A DNA stretch of 64,000 nt from Streptomyces cylindrosporus (GTDB taxonomy: Bacteria > Actinomycetota > Actinomycetes > Streptomycetales > Streptomycetaceae): contig NZ_JALDAY010000006.1 of the NCBI RefSeq assembly GCF_022698165.1, forward strand, positions 496,001 through 560,000, written 5' to 3'. The notes below the pieces were generated by a model that was given only the letters and a program-made list of their open reading frames with translations, made no database searches and was not told the origin of the DNA. Each line of letters opens with the position of its first letter. The first letter of the stretch is position 1. This document shows, in pieces, positions 40,601 through 48,809 of this stretch. Both the position numbers and the translations under genes were made by a program.

Positions 40601-41956
40601 TCATCGCGTTCCACCTGTCGTCGGGCGGCCGATGTCATTCGGGAAAGTCCAGGCGATCACCGGCGCGGCCCGCTCGTGCGCGGCCCTGATCAGCTCCGGT
40701 GACCGATGCGGGCTGTCCGCTCTGGACGTGCGGACCACGGACTGGACGACGCGGTGGACGTACACGTATTCCTGGTCGAGTCCGATGAGACTGTGCGCGG
40801 CCAGTCGGCCCAACGCCTTGAGCACGGCCGGCCGAGGGCCCAAGGACTCCAGGGCGGCGCGCGGGACTCGCGTCGTCGGAAACGCAGGGTCATGCGCAGG
40901 AATCCATGCGAGAGTGCGCAGAACATCCGCGGCGAACGGGGTGTCGCCGAGGCGGTCGAGACTCGGTTCCCAGACACCCGCCATGGTCCGCTCCAACTGG
41001 CGTCCCTCGTAAGGCGCCTGCTGCATCACGTCCGGCGCTTCGGCCATCTTGTCCAGGTAGAGCTGGGCGGTCATGCCTTCCTCCAGTACGCAATAGGCAG
41101 CCGCCTGCTGGATCGCCAGGGCCAAATAGCCGAGTTCCGCGCACAGTTCCTCGACACCGCTCGTGTCCTGCGGCCCCTTCTCCTCGTAGATCCTGGTGAA
41201 CAGTTGCACGGCAGCCGCTTCGGACAGCAGCCTGACCGGTACCGCGGTACCAATGTCGTGCCACCCGGCAGCGAGCCGGGTCGTGATCAGAACACGGCCC
41301 CGGTTCCGCGCGATGGCCTTGAGGAAACGCACGTCGTCGGGGTTGTTGACGTTGTCCAGTACCAGCAGCCAGTCGCGATGCGTCAGCAGCCACTCCTTCG
41401 CCCGTTCGCGCAGTGCCTCCGGCGACAGCCATTTCGCCACCACGTCCCGCAGTTCATGGGCGATGTCCGCGAGACCAGCGGTGATCGACTCGGCCGAGCT
41501 CCCGTCGATCCACCAGACCGGGTGGTACTCGGCAGTGTGGTTGACCGCCCATTGGGAGGCCAGCGTGGTCTTGCCGACGCCTCCGAGGCCCCACAACGCC
41601 TGGATCACAGCCCCTTCCTCGAAGGCGCGCGTGATCGCCAGTAACTCGTCCTCCCGCCCTTCGAAGATCCTCGGCTCATCGGGAAGTCTGCCGAGCCCAG
41701 GTCTGGCCTCGATGTCGGCGAAGGGCAGGAACGCCTCGGACGGCACGGTCAGGGCCAGATCGGTCCTGTTGTTCACAGCCGTGGCGTGATGTCCAGTTGC
41801 GGCAGCACCCAGATCCCGCCCTGCGGCAGCAGCCCGCGGAGCCGACGCCGCGACCAGCGGCCTCGGACCGTTTCGGTCGGGGGCCTGGGATATGGCCTCG
41901 GGCAGGTCATCCAGCGTCGGCCGGGCCGACGACTGCCAGAAACGGGGCCATTTCAT
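40601..41956 (-). CDS. TPR-less NB-ARC protein (truncated paralogue)
   Basis: 451 residues, a paralogue of the next gene: same MKWPR start, FEGREDE at 98-104, Walker A GLGGVGKTTL at 123-132, Walker B WLLVLDNVN near 196-204, GYLALAIQQAAAYC, and a winged-helix end at VHRVVQSVVRT. It then stops about 35 residues later (FPNDIGRPTTGGTR), exactly where its paralogue enters the linker to TPRs. Residues 45-63 (AGRDLGAAATGHHATAVNN) form a Gly/Ala/Asn-rich repeat-like motif absent from the paralogue. Either a natural TPR-less STAND protein or a 3'-truncated gene. 127 nt separate it from the full NB-ARC/TPR gene. Confidence 0.85.
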   Translation of the reverse strand: MKWPRFWQSSARPTLDDLPEAISQAPDRNGPRPLVAASAPRAAAAGRDLGAAATGHHATAVNNRTDLALTVPSEAFLPFADIEARPGLGRLPDEPRIFEGREDELLAITRAFEEGAVIQALWGLGGVGKTTLASQWAVNHTAEYHPVWWIDGSSAESITAGLADIAHELRDVVAKWLSPEALRERAKEWLLTHRDWLLVLDNVNNPDDVRFLKAIARNRGRVLITTRLAAGWHDIGTAVPVRLLSEAAAVQLFTRIYEEKGPQDTSGVEELCAELGYLALAIQQAAAYCVLEEGMTAQLYLDKMAEAPDVMQQAPYEGRQLERTMAGVWEPSLDRLGDTPFAADVLRTLAWIPAHDPAFPTTRVPRAALESLGPRPAVLKALGRLAAHSLIGLDQEYVYVHRVVQSVVRTSRADSPHRSPELIRAAHERAAPVIAWTFPNDIGRPTTGGTR

Positions 41957-42343
41957 GCAGCACGCCCTGCCGGAGCGGCGGAGCCCGGCAGGCACCCGCC
42001 ACATCCTCGTCGGCGGTCGCTTCTTCGTCGAGACACAGGGAAGCCAGCCTGTCGAGCTTGGTGTGACCGACTGTGGCATGCCCCCATGCAGCCCATCATG
42101 GCGCGAGCGGGGCCACGCCATGCATCCTTCGGCGAGATCGCGAGAAAGTCCCCGTCCGCTCCCTCGGTCCGCCCGACCCTCACGAACGGTCGGTCACCTC
42201 GTCCCCTCCATGATCCCTTCGCTCTCGGCCGAACCAGAGCGAAGCGGGACGATCGAACATACGATGGGCGGGAGCCGGCGCGGTGACCGTCTTGCGACAG
42301 GGCTCGCCGCGCCGTCGGTCCGACCACTCGGGGTGGGAGACGT
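41957..42343. other. Intergenic region upstream of the NB-ARC operon and the receiver-flavoprotein operon
   Basis: 387 nt between divergent operons. No supported gene. It holds an inverted repeat CATGGCG (42097-42103) / CGCCATG (42116-42122), a possible operator for the NB-ARC operon, and an ATCGAACATACGAT sequence near 42250 with ATCG/CGAT ends. GGTGGGAG lies just before the ATG at 42344. No clear -35/-10 pair was found for either side. Confidence 0.4.
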
Positions 42344-44020
42344 ATGGCACAGGCGTCCGACGCAGCGCGGACCGTCATCATGACCGTGGACGACGACCCG
42401 GGGGTGTCCCGGGCCGTCGCCCGCGATCTGCGACGGCGCTACGGCGAGTCGTACCGGATCGTGCGCGCGGAGTCCGGCGAGTCCGCGCTGGACGCCCTGC
42501 GGGAGCTGAAGCTGCGCGGCGACCTCGTGGCCGTGATCCTGGCCGACTACCGCATGCCGCAGATGAACGGCATCGAGTTCCTCGAACAGGCCCTGGACGT
42601 GTATCCGGGCGCACGGCGTGTCCTGCTGACCGCGTACGCGGACACGAACGCGGCGATCGACGCGATCAACGTCGTCGATCTGGACCACTATCTCCTCAAG
42701 CCGTGGGATCCGCCGGAGGAGAAGCTGTATCCGGTCCTCGACGACCTGCTGGAGGCGTGGCGGTGCAGTGACTTCCGGCCGGTGCCCGCCACCAAGGTGG
42801 TCGGGCACCGCTGGTCGGCGCGGTCCTCGGACGTGCGGGAGTTCCTGGCCCGCAACCAGGTGCCGTACCGCTGGTACTCGGCGGAGGAGCCCGAGGGGCA
42901 GCGGCTGCTCGCGGCGGCCGGCGCGGACGGGCAGCGGCTGCCGCTCGTGATCACGCCGGAAGGGGATCCGCTGGTCGAGCCGGAGGCACCCGAACTGGCC
43001 GCGCGTGTCGGGCTGGCGACGACTCCGGCGTCGGACTTCTACGACCTGGTCGTCATCGGCGGCGGACCCGCCGGCCTGGGTGCGGCGGTGTACGGGGCGT
43101 CGGAGGGGCTGCGGACCGTGCTCGTGGAGCGGTCGGCGACCGGCGGGCAGGCCGGGCAGAGCTCCCGGATCGAGAACTACCTGGGCTTCCCGGACGGCGT
43201 GTCCGGGGCGCAGCTCACCGAACGGGCCCGGCGGCAGGCGGCGAAGTTCGGCGCGGAGATCCTCACCGCTCGCGAGGTGAGCGGGCTGGAGGTCAACGGG
43301 GCCGCGCGGACCGTGCGGTTCTCCGACGGGTCGGCGGTCGCCGCGCACAGCGTGATCCTCGCGACCGGCGTCTCCTACCGGCAGTTGGAGGCGCCCGGCT
43401 GCAACGACCTGACCGGCTGCGGGGTGTTCTACGGATCGGCGCTCACGGAGGCGTCCTCCTGCCAGGGGCAGGACGTGTACATCGTGGGGGGCGCCAACTC
43501 CGCCGGGCAGGCGGCGATGTACCTGGCCCGGGGCGCCAAGTCGGTGACCCTGCTGGTGCGCGGCGCCGACCTGTCGGCCTCGATGTCGTACTACCTCATC
43601 CAGCAGATCAACGAGGCCCCGAACATCTCGGTACGCGCGCGTACCGTCGTCGAGTCCGCGCACGGCGCCGATCACCTGGAGCAGCTGACCCTGCGGGACC
43701 TGAACACCGGTGAGACCGAACTGGTCGACGCGCAGTGGATGTTCGTGTTCATCGGCGCGGCCCCGCTGACCGGCTGGCTGGACGGTACGGTGCTGCGCGA
43801 CGAGCACGGGTTCATCCTGGCCGGGCCCGATCTCACCGCGGACGGGCGGCCGCCGGCGGACTGGGAGCTGGACCGGCCGCCGTACCACCTGGAGACCAAC
43901 ATTCCCGGCGTGTTCGTGGCGGGCGACGCGCGTGCCGAGTCCGCCAAGCGCGTCGCGTCCGCCGTCGGAGAGGGAGCCATGGCCGTGATGCTCGTACACC
44001 GGTATCTGGAGCAGTCGTGA
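42344..44020 (+). CDS. Receiver domain fused to thioredoxin-reductase-like flavoprotein
   Basis: 558 residues. An N-terminal response-regulator receiver (VDDDPGVSRAVA; phospho-acceptor Asp in VILADYRMPQMNG near residue 67; TAYAD; Lys in LLKPWDPPEE) is joined through a roughly 100-residue linker to a pyridine-nucleotide flavoprotein. The FAD site is LVVIGGGPAGLGAAVYGASEG near 236 and the NADPH site is VYIVGGANSAGQAAMYLA near 382. The CxxC redox pair of thioredoxin reductase is missing; its place reads GCGVFYGSA. So it is probably a redox sensor or uses another acceptor. Its TGA overlaps the GTG of the next gene. Confidence 0.9.
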   Translation: MAQASDAARTVIMTVDDDPGVSRAVARDLRRRYGESYRIVRAESGESALDALRELKLRGDLVAVILADYRMPQMNGIEFLEQALDVYPGARRVLLTAYADTNAAIDAINVVDLDHYLLKPWDPPEEKLYPVLDDLLEAWRCSDFRPVPATKVVGHRWSARSSDVREFLARNQVPYRWYSAEEPEGQRLLAAAGADGQRLPLVITPEGDPLVEPEAPELAARVGLATTPASDFYDLVVIGGGPAGLGAAVYGASEGLRTVLVERSATGGQAGQSSRIENYLGFPDGVSGAQLTERARRQAAKFGAEILTAREVSGLEVNGAARTVRFSDGSAVAAHSVILATGVSYRQLEAPGCNDLTGCGVFYGSALTEASSCQGQDVYIVGGANSAGQAAMYLARGAKSVTLLVRGADLSASMSYYLIQQINEAPNISVRARTVVESAHGADHLEQLTLRDLNTGETELVDAQWMFVFIGAAPLTGWLDGTVLRDEHGFILAGPDLTADGRPPADWELDRPPYHLETNIPGVFVAGDARAESAKRVASAVGEGAMAVMLVHRYLEQS

Positions 44021-45474
44021 GCGGGCAGTTGATGCCCTGCAGCCCGCAGGAGATCGGGTCGCTGTTCCTGTTCGAGAAGCTGACCCCGGAGCAGCTCGGG
44101 CGGCTGTGCAGCGAGGGGCGGGTGGAGAAGTTCGAGCCGGGTCCGGTGTACACCGAGGGCGAACCGGCCACCTGCTTCTACGTGATGATCGAGGGCGGTC
44201 TCGTGCTGTCCCGGCGGGTTGGCGGCGACGACGTGGAGGTCACCCGGACCGCGCAGCCCGGCGTGTACTGCGGGGCCATGCAGGCCTATCTCGGGGACCG
44301 GGTCCGGCAGGTCTACAACAACTCCATGCGGGTGACGGACACTTCGCGGTTCTTCGTGATGCCGGCGGACACGTTCGCGAACATCATGCAGGAGTGGTTC
44401 CCGATGGCGGTGCACCTGCTGGAGGGACTGTTCTTCGGGTCGAAGAGCACCCAGCGGGCGATCGGACAGCGGGAACGGCTGCTGGCCCTCGGCTCGTTGT
44501 CGGCCGGGCTGACGCACGAGCTCAACAACCCCGCGGCGGCGGCCGTCCGCGCCACGGCGACCCTGCGCGAGCGGGTCGGCAAGATGCGCCACAAGCTCGC
44601 CGTCATCTCCTCGGGGCCCTATCCGCGTGAGGCGCTCGCCAATCTCATCGAGGTGCAGGAGCGCACGGCCGAACGCGTCGCCAAGGCACCGACGTTGAGT
44701 CCGCTGGAGGCCGCGGACCGGGAGGACGCGGTCACCGACTGGCTCGACGACCACGGCATCCCGGACGGCTGGCGGCTCGCGCCCACCTTCGTGCAGGCCG
44801 GCCTCGACATCGACTGGCTGGACCAGGTCGCGGCCGCCGTGGACGCGGAGATCCTGCCGGGCGCGATCGGCTGGCTCAACTACACGGTCGAGACCGAGCT
44901 GTTGATGGACGAGATCGAGGACTCGACCAGCCGTATCTCGCATCTGGTCGACGCGGCGAAGCAGTACTCCCAGCTCGACCGCGCCCCCTACCAGAACGCC
45001 GACGTCCACGAACTCCTCGACAGCACACTGCTGATGCTCTCGGGCAAGATCGGCACCCGGATCCAGGTCGTCAAGGAGTACGACCGTACGCTGCCGAAGG
45101 TGCCGTGCTACCCGGCGGAGCTCAACCAGGTGTGGACGAACCTCATCGACAACGCGGTGCACGCCATCAACGGCGTCGGTGGAGAAGGCACGTTGACGGT
45201 GCGGACGGCGCTGGAGCACGACCGGCTGCTGGTGGAGTTCCGGGACACGGGGCCCGGGGTGCCGGCCGACATCCGCGGCCGTATCTTCGATCCCTTCTTC
45301 ACCACGAAACCGGTGGGCGAGGGGACCGGGCTGGGGCTGGACATCTCCTGGCGTATCGTCGTGAACAAGCATCACGGCACCCTGCAGGTCGAGTCCGAGC
45401 CGGGCGACACCCGCTTCCAGGTTCTTCTTCCGCTCACCGCCGCGGCCGACGAGACCTCCGAGGAGTCCGCATGA
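44017..45474 (+). CDS. Cyclic-nucleotide-binding sensor histidine kinase
   Basis: 485 residues, soluble (no membrane helices). An N-terminal cNMP-binding domain (residues about 10-135, FYVMIEGGLVLSRRV) is followed by a helical dimerisation region with LGSLSAGLTHELNNPAAAAVRA (His acceptor near 168). A long helical insert comes next, then a GHKL ATPase with NQVWTNLIDNAVHAINGVG, FRDTGPGVP and GTGLGLDISW. It lies between the receiver-flavoprotein and the zinc-finger gene with GTGA and ATGA overlaps, so the three are made in fixed ratio. The upstream receiver is the natural phosphotransfer partner (inference). Confidence 0.92.
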   Translation: MSGQLMPCSPQEIGSLFLFEKLTPEQLGRLCSEGRVEKFEPGPVYTEGEPATCFYVMIEGGLVLSRRVGGDDVEVTRTAQPGVYCGAMQAYLGDRVRQVYNNSMRVTDTSRFFVMPADTFANIMQEWFPMAVHLLEGLFFGSKSTQRAIGQRERLLALGSLSAGLTHELNNPAAAAVRATATLRERVGKMRHKLAVISSGPYPREALANLIEVQERTAERVAKAPTLSPLEAADREDAVTDWLDDHGIPDGWRLAPTFVQAGLDIDWLDQVAAAVDAEILPGAIGWLNYTVETELLMDEIEDSTSRISHLVDAAKQYSQLDRAPYQNADVHELLDSTLLMLSGKIGTRIQVVKEYDRTLPKVPCYPAELNQVWTNLIDNAVHAINGVGGEGTLTVRTALEHDRLLVEFRDTGPGVPADIRGRIFDPFFTTKPVGEGTGLGLDISWRIVVNKHHGTLQVESEPGDTRFQVLLPLTAAADETSEESA

Positions 45475-45821
45475 GCAGTGCGAACGGCATCGACCCGAGT
45501 GTTCCGCCGAGCGGCACGGGCTGCGTCGAGTGCGACGAGGCGGGCGGGTGGTGGTTCCATCTGCGGCGGTGTGCGCAGTGCGGGCACATCGGGTGCTGCG
45601 ACGACTCGCCCGCCAAGCATGCGACGGCTCACTACAAGGCCACGGGGCACCCGGTGATCCGGAGTTTCGAGCCGGGCGAGCAGTGGTTCTGGGACTTCTC
45701 CAGTGCGCAGCTGTACGAGGAGGGGCCCGAGCTGGCGCCGCCCGTGAGTCATCCGGTGGATCAGCCGGCTCCGGGGCCTGCGGGGCGGGTGCCGGAGGAC
45801 TGGGCTCGGACCCTGCGCTGA
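45471..45821 (+). CDS. UBP-type zinc-finger protein
   Basis: 116 residues. Residues 17-75 form a zf-UBP domain: CVEC, RRCAQCGHIGCCDD, KHATAHYKATGHPVIRSF and EQWFWD, with the Cys/His ligand set of the ubiquitin-binding fold known from eukaryotic deubiquitinases. Bacteria lack ubiquitin, so the partner is unknown; a free C-terminal peptide or the operon's kinase are possibilities. ATG overlaps the kinase stop (ATGA). The Pro-rich C-terminal third is probably disordered. Confidence 0.9.
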   Translation: MSSANGIDPSVPPSGTGCVECDEAGGWWFHLRRCAQCGHIGCCDDSPAKHATAHYKATGHPVIRSFEPGEQWFWDFSSAQLYEEGPELAPPVSHPVDQPAPGPAGRVPEDWARTLR

Positions 45822-45845
45822 GAACGGGCTGTCAGTGGTGCGTGA

Positions 45846-45851
45846 CAGGAT
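45846..45851 (+). promoter_or_regulatory. -10-like element for a leaderless transcript (LuxR gene)
   Basis: CAGGAT ends 6 nt before the GTG at 45858 with no Shine-Dalgarno present. Weaker match (CAnnnT) than the other leaderless sites in the window. Confidence 0.35.
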
Positions 45852-45857
45852 GGACGG

Positions 45858-48809
45858 GTGTCTGAAACCGGATCCCCCACCCCCCTGATCGGCCGCGGCG
45901 AGGACCTCGCCCGCCTCGCCGACGTGCTCAAGCGCGCCCGGGCGGGCGAGGCGGGAGCCCTGCTCGTGGCGGGGGACGCCGGGGTCGGGAAGACGCGGCT
46001 GCTCGACGAGGTCGCGGGGCAGGCCGCCGCCGACGGGATGACCGTGCTGACCGGGCACTGTGTCGATCTCGGGGACGTCGGGCTGCCGTATCTGCCCTTC
46101 ACCGAGATTCTCGGGATGCTCGCCGGGGACGCGCGGTTCGCCTCGGCGGTGGACGCGTATCCCGTGGTCGGGCGGCTGCTCGGGGCCGGGGCGGACTCCG
46201 CGGCGGACTCGGGCGGGCGGCTGCGGCTCTTCGAAGGGGTCGCCGGGCTGCTCGCCGAGGTCGCCGACGTCGCACCGCTGCTGGTGGTGCTCGAAGACCT
46301 GCACTGGGCCGATCAGTCCTCGCGGGATCTGCTGCGGTTCCTGCTCAGCCGGGGCATTCTGCAGCGGGCCGCCGGTGGCGCGCCCACTCACCGCCTCGCC
46401 GTCCTCGCCTCCTACCGCGCGGACGACCTGCACCGGCGTCATCCGCTGCGCCCCCTGCTGGCCGAGCTGGTACGGCTGCCCGCCGTGGAGCGGCTCGAAC
46501 TGCGGCCCCTGGCCGATCCCGAGGTCGCCGAGCTGGTGCGGGCGCTGCAGGACCGACCGCTGCCGGACGCCACCGTGCGGCGGATCGTCGAGCGGGCGGA
46601 GGGGAACGCCTTCTACGCGGAGGAGCTGGTCGCCGCCGACACGGACACCGGAGGGGTGCCGAGCGGGCTGGCCGACGTACTGCTCATCCGTGTCGAGCAG
46701 CTGTCGGACACCGCCCAGCAGGTGCTGCGGACCGCCGCCGTGGCCGGGCGGCGGGTCGAGCACGACCTGTTGCGGGACGCGGTCGGGCTGCCGGAGGACG
46801 AGCTGGAGTCGGCGCTGCGGGAGGCGATCGGGCGGCAGCTGCTGGTCGCCGGGGGCGGGGACACGTACGCCTTCCGGCACGCGCTGGCCCGGGAGGCGGT
46901 GTACGCGGATCTGCTGCCGGGTGAGCGGGCCCGGCTGCACGGCGCGTTCGCCCGGCTGCTCGAAGGGCGCGGACATCCGGGCGAGAGCGCCGCGGAGCGC
47001 GCCCACCACTACCGGGAGAGCCACGATCTGCCGGAGGCGCTGGCCGCCTCGCTGGAGGCCGCGGGCCACGCCCAGCGCGTCGGCGCCCCCGCCGAGGAGC
47101 TGCGGCACCTCGAAACGGCCCTCGATCTGTGGGCGTCGGTCGATGCGGCGGCACGGCCGTCCGGCGAGGGCGTGGACCGGGTCACGCTCACGCTGCGCGC
47201 GTCTGCGGCGGCCGCGCACGCCGGTCAGCTCCATCGAGCCGTGTCCCTGACCCGGTCCGCGCTCGCGGGCATCGGGCAGGACGCGGACTCCGAGCTGGCC
47301 GCGCGGGTGCGGTACACGCTGGCCGGCAATCTGATGAGCGTCGACAACCTGACGGCCGCGTTCGCCTACAGCAGCGAGGCGCTCGCGATGATCCCCGCCG
47401 AGCCGCCCTCCCGGACCTGGGTGTGGGCGGCGGCCACGCATGTCCTGGCGGCCCGGCACATGGGCGAGAACGAGACCGCGCTGCGCGTCGCCCGTCAGGC
47501 CCTCGGCGTCGCCGAGCGGCTGGGGGCGGCGGACGCGCAGGCCGATCTGCTGGTGTCGCTGGCCATCCTGGAAGGGGGCGGGCGGCGCACCGTCGCGGGA
47601 CGCGAGCGGCTCGTGGCGGCCCGGGAGCTGGCGCGGCAGGCGGGCAGCACACCGGTGGAGATGCGCGCCCTGTTCAATCTCGCCGTCGGCTGCTTCGAGT
47701 CCGGGGATCTCGAAGGGTGCCTGCCCTGGGTGACCGAGGGATTGGACCGGGCCCGGCGGGCCGGGCTGCTGTCGTCGCTGTACCCGCTGGAGATGCGGTA
47801 TCTGCATCTGCTGGTGCTGTACACGCTGGGCCGCTGGGACGAGTGCGTGCGGGCCGCGGCGACCGATGCCGCGGTGCTGCCCTCGTCGGGCGGGTACGCG
47901 GTGGGGCCCGCGCTGTATGTGGCGCTGGCCCGCGGCGATCTGAGCGCGGCCGAGCGCGCGCGGGCGCTGCTGGAGGGGCACTTCGACTGGATGGCGACGA
48001 TGGTCGCGAGCATCGCGTTGACCGAGGCCGCCCTGTTGCAGGGCGACACGGAGGCGGCGGTCGAGCGGGCCCGGGTCAGTATCGACGCGCTCACCGACGA
48101 CTCGGGCGTACGGCCCCACATCGCGGTCCGGCTCGCGGCGCTCGCCCTGTCCGCCGTCGCCGACGCGGCGGCGGAGCTGCGGCAGGCCGGTGACACCTCC
48201 CACCGCTGGAAGGACACCGCGGACGAGTTGGTCGAGGTCGCCCGCCAAACGGCGCTGCACGGCGAGGGCGATGTCCCGCAGGGTCCCGAGGGGCAGGCCT
48301 GGCTGGCGCGCGCCGAGGCCGAGTGGGCACGGGCCGTGTCCGGGCCGGACGCGGCGGCCTGGGAGAAGGCGGTGGCCGCGTTCGGCTACGGCGACGTGTA
48401 CGAGCGGGTGCGCTGCCAAGTGCGGTACGTCGAGGCCCTCTTGGCGGGCGAACGGCGTGAGGAGGCGGCGGTGCGGGCGCGCGAGGCGAGAGCGGTGGCC
48501 GAGCGGCTCGGCGCCACTCCCCTGCTGGAGCGGCTCGACGGGCTGATCCGCCGCGGCCGCCTCGCCGACACCCCGGCGGGCGGTGAGCGCACCTCGCCGC
48601 TCACCGCCCGCGAGCAGGACGTGCTGCGGCTCCTCGCCCTCGGGCGCAGCAACCGGCAGATCGGCGAGGAGCTGTTCATCACCGGCAAGACGGCGAGCGT
48701 GCACGTCTCCAACATCCTGGCCAAGCTGGGCGCGGCCGGCCGTACGGAGGCGGTGGCGATCGCCTACCGGGAAGGGTTGATCGTGCCCGAGCGGACGGCG
48801 TCCTCCTAG
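45858..48809 (+). CDS. LAL-family LuxR regulator (AAA ATPase + HTH)
   Basis: A 983-residue large ATP-binding regulator of the LuxR family. The N-terminal AAA/STAND ATPase has LIGRGEDL, Walker A VAGDAGVGKTRLL near residue 38 and Walker B LLVVLEDLHWADQ near 143. A long helical-repeat region (about 330-900) is followed by the LuxR HTH: PLTAREQDVLRLLALGRSNRQIGEELFITGKTASVHVSNILAKLG. LAL proteins activate carbon-use or antibiotic genes. It faces the glycosidase operon convergently, so local control is not obvious. Its TAG overlaps the SGNH gene stop inside a CTAG. Confidence 0.93.
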   Translation: MSETGSPTPLIGRGEDLARLADVLKRARAGEAGALLVAGDAGVGKTRLLDEVAGQAAADGMTVLTGHCVDLGDVGLPYLPFTEILGMLAGDARFASAVDAYPVVGRLLGAGADSAADSGGRLRLFEGVAGLLAEVADVAPLLVVLEDLHWADQSSRDLLRFLLSRGILQRAAGGAPTHRLAVLASYRADDLHRRHPLRPLLAELVRLPAVERLELRPLADPEVAELVRALQDRPLPDATVRRIVERAEGNAFYAEELVAADTDTGGVPSGLADVLLIRVEQLSDTAQQVLRTAAVAGRRVEHDLLRDAVGLPEDELESALREAIGRQLLVAGGGDTYAFRHALAREAVYADLLPGERARLHGAFARLLEGRGHPGESAAERAHHYRESHDLPEALAASLEAAGHAQRVGAPAEELRHLETALDLWASVDAAARPSGEGVDRVTLTLRASAAAAHAGQLHRAVSLTRSALAGIGQDADSELAARVRYTLAGNLMSVDNLTAAFAYSSEALAMIPAEPPSRTWVWAAATHVLAARHMGENETALRVARQALGVAERLGAADAQADLLVSLAILEGGGRRTVAGRERLVAARELARQAGSTPVEMRALFNLAVGCFESGDLEGCLPWVTEGLDRARRAGLLSSLYPLEMRYLHLLVLYTLGRWDECVRAAATDAAVLPSSGGYAVGPALYVALARGDLSAAERARALLEGHFDWMATMVASIALTEAALLQGDTEAAVERARVSIDALTDDSGVRPHIAVRLAALALSAVADAAAELRQAGDTSHRWKDTADELVEVARQTALHGEGDVPQGPEGQAWLARAEAEWARAVSGPDAAAWEKAVAAFGYGDVYERVRCQVRYVEALLAGERREEAAVRAREARAVAERLGATPLLERLDGLIRRGRLADTPAGGERTSPLTAREQDVLRLLALGRSNRQIGEELFITGKTASVHVSNILAKLGAAGRTEAVAIAYREGLIVPERTASS

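Noticed and set aside
42244..42260. ATCGAACATACGAT considered as a LexA/SOS box
   Set aside because: Only one half (CGAAC) matches; the GTTCG half is missing.
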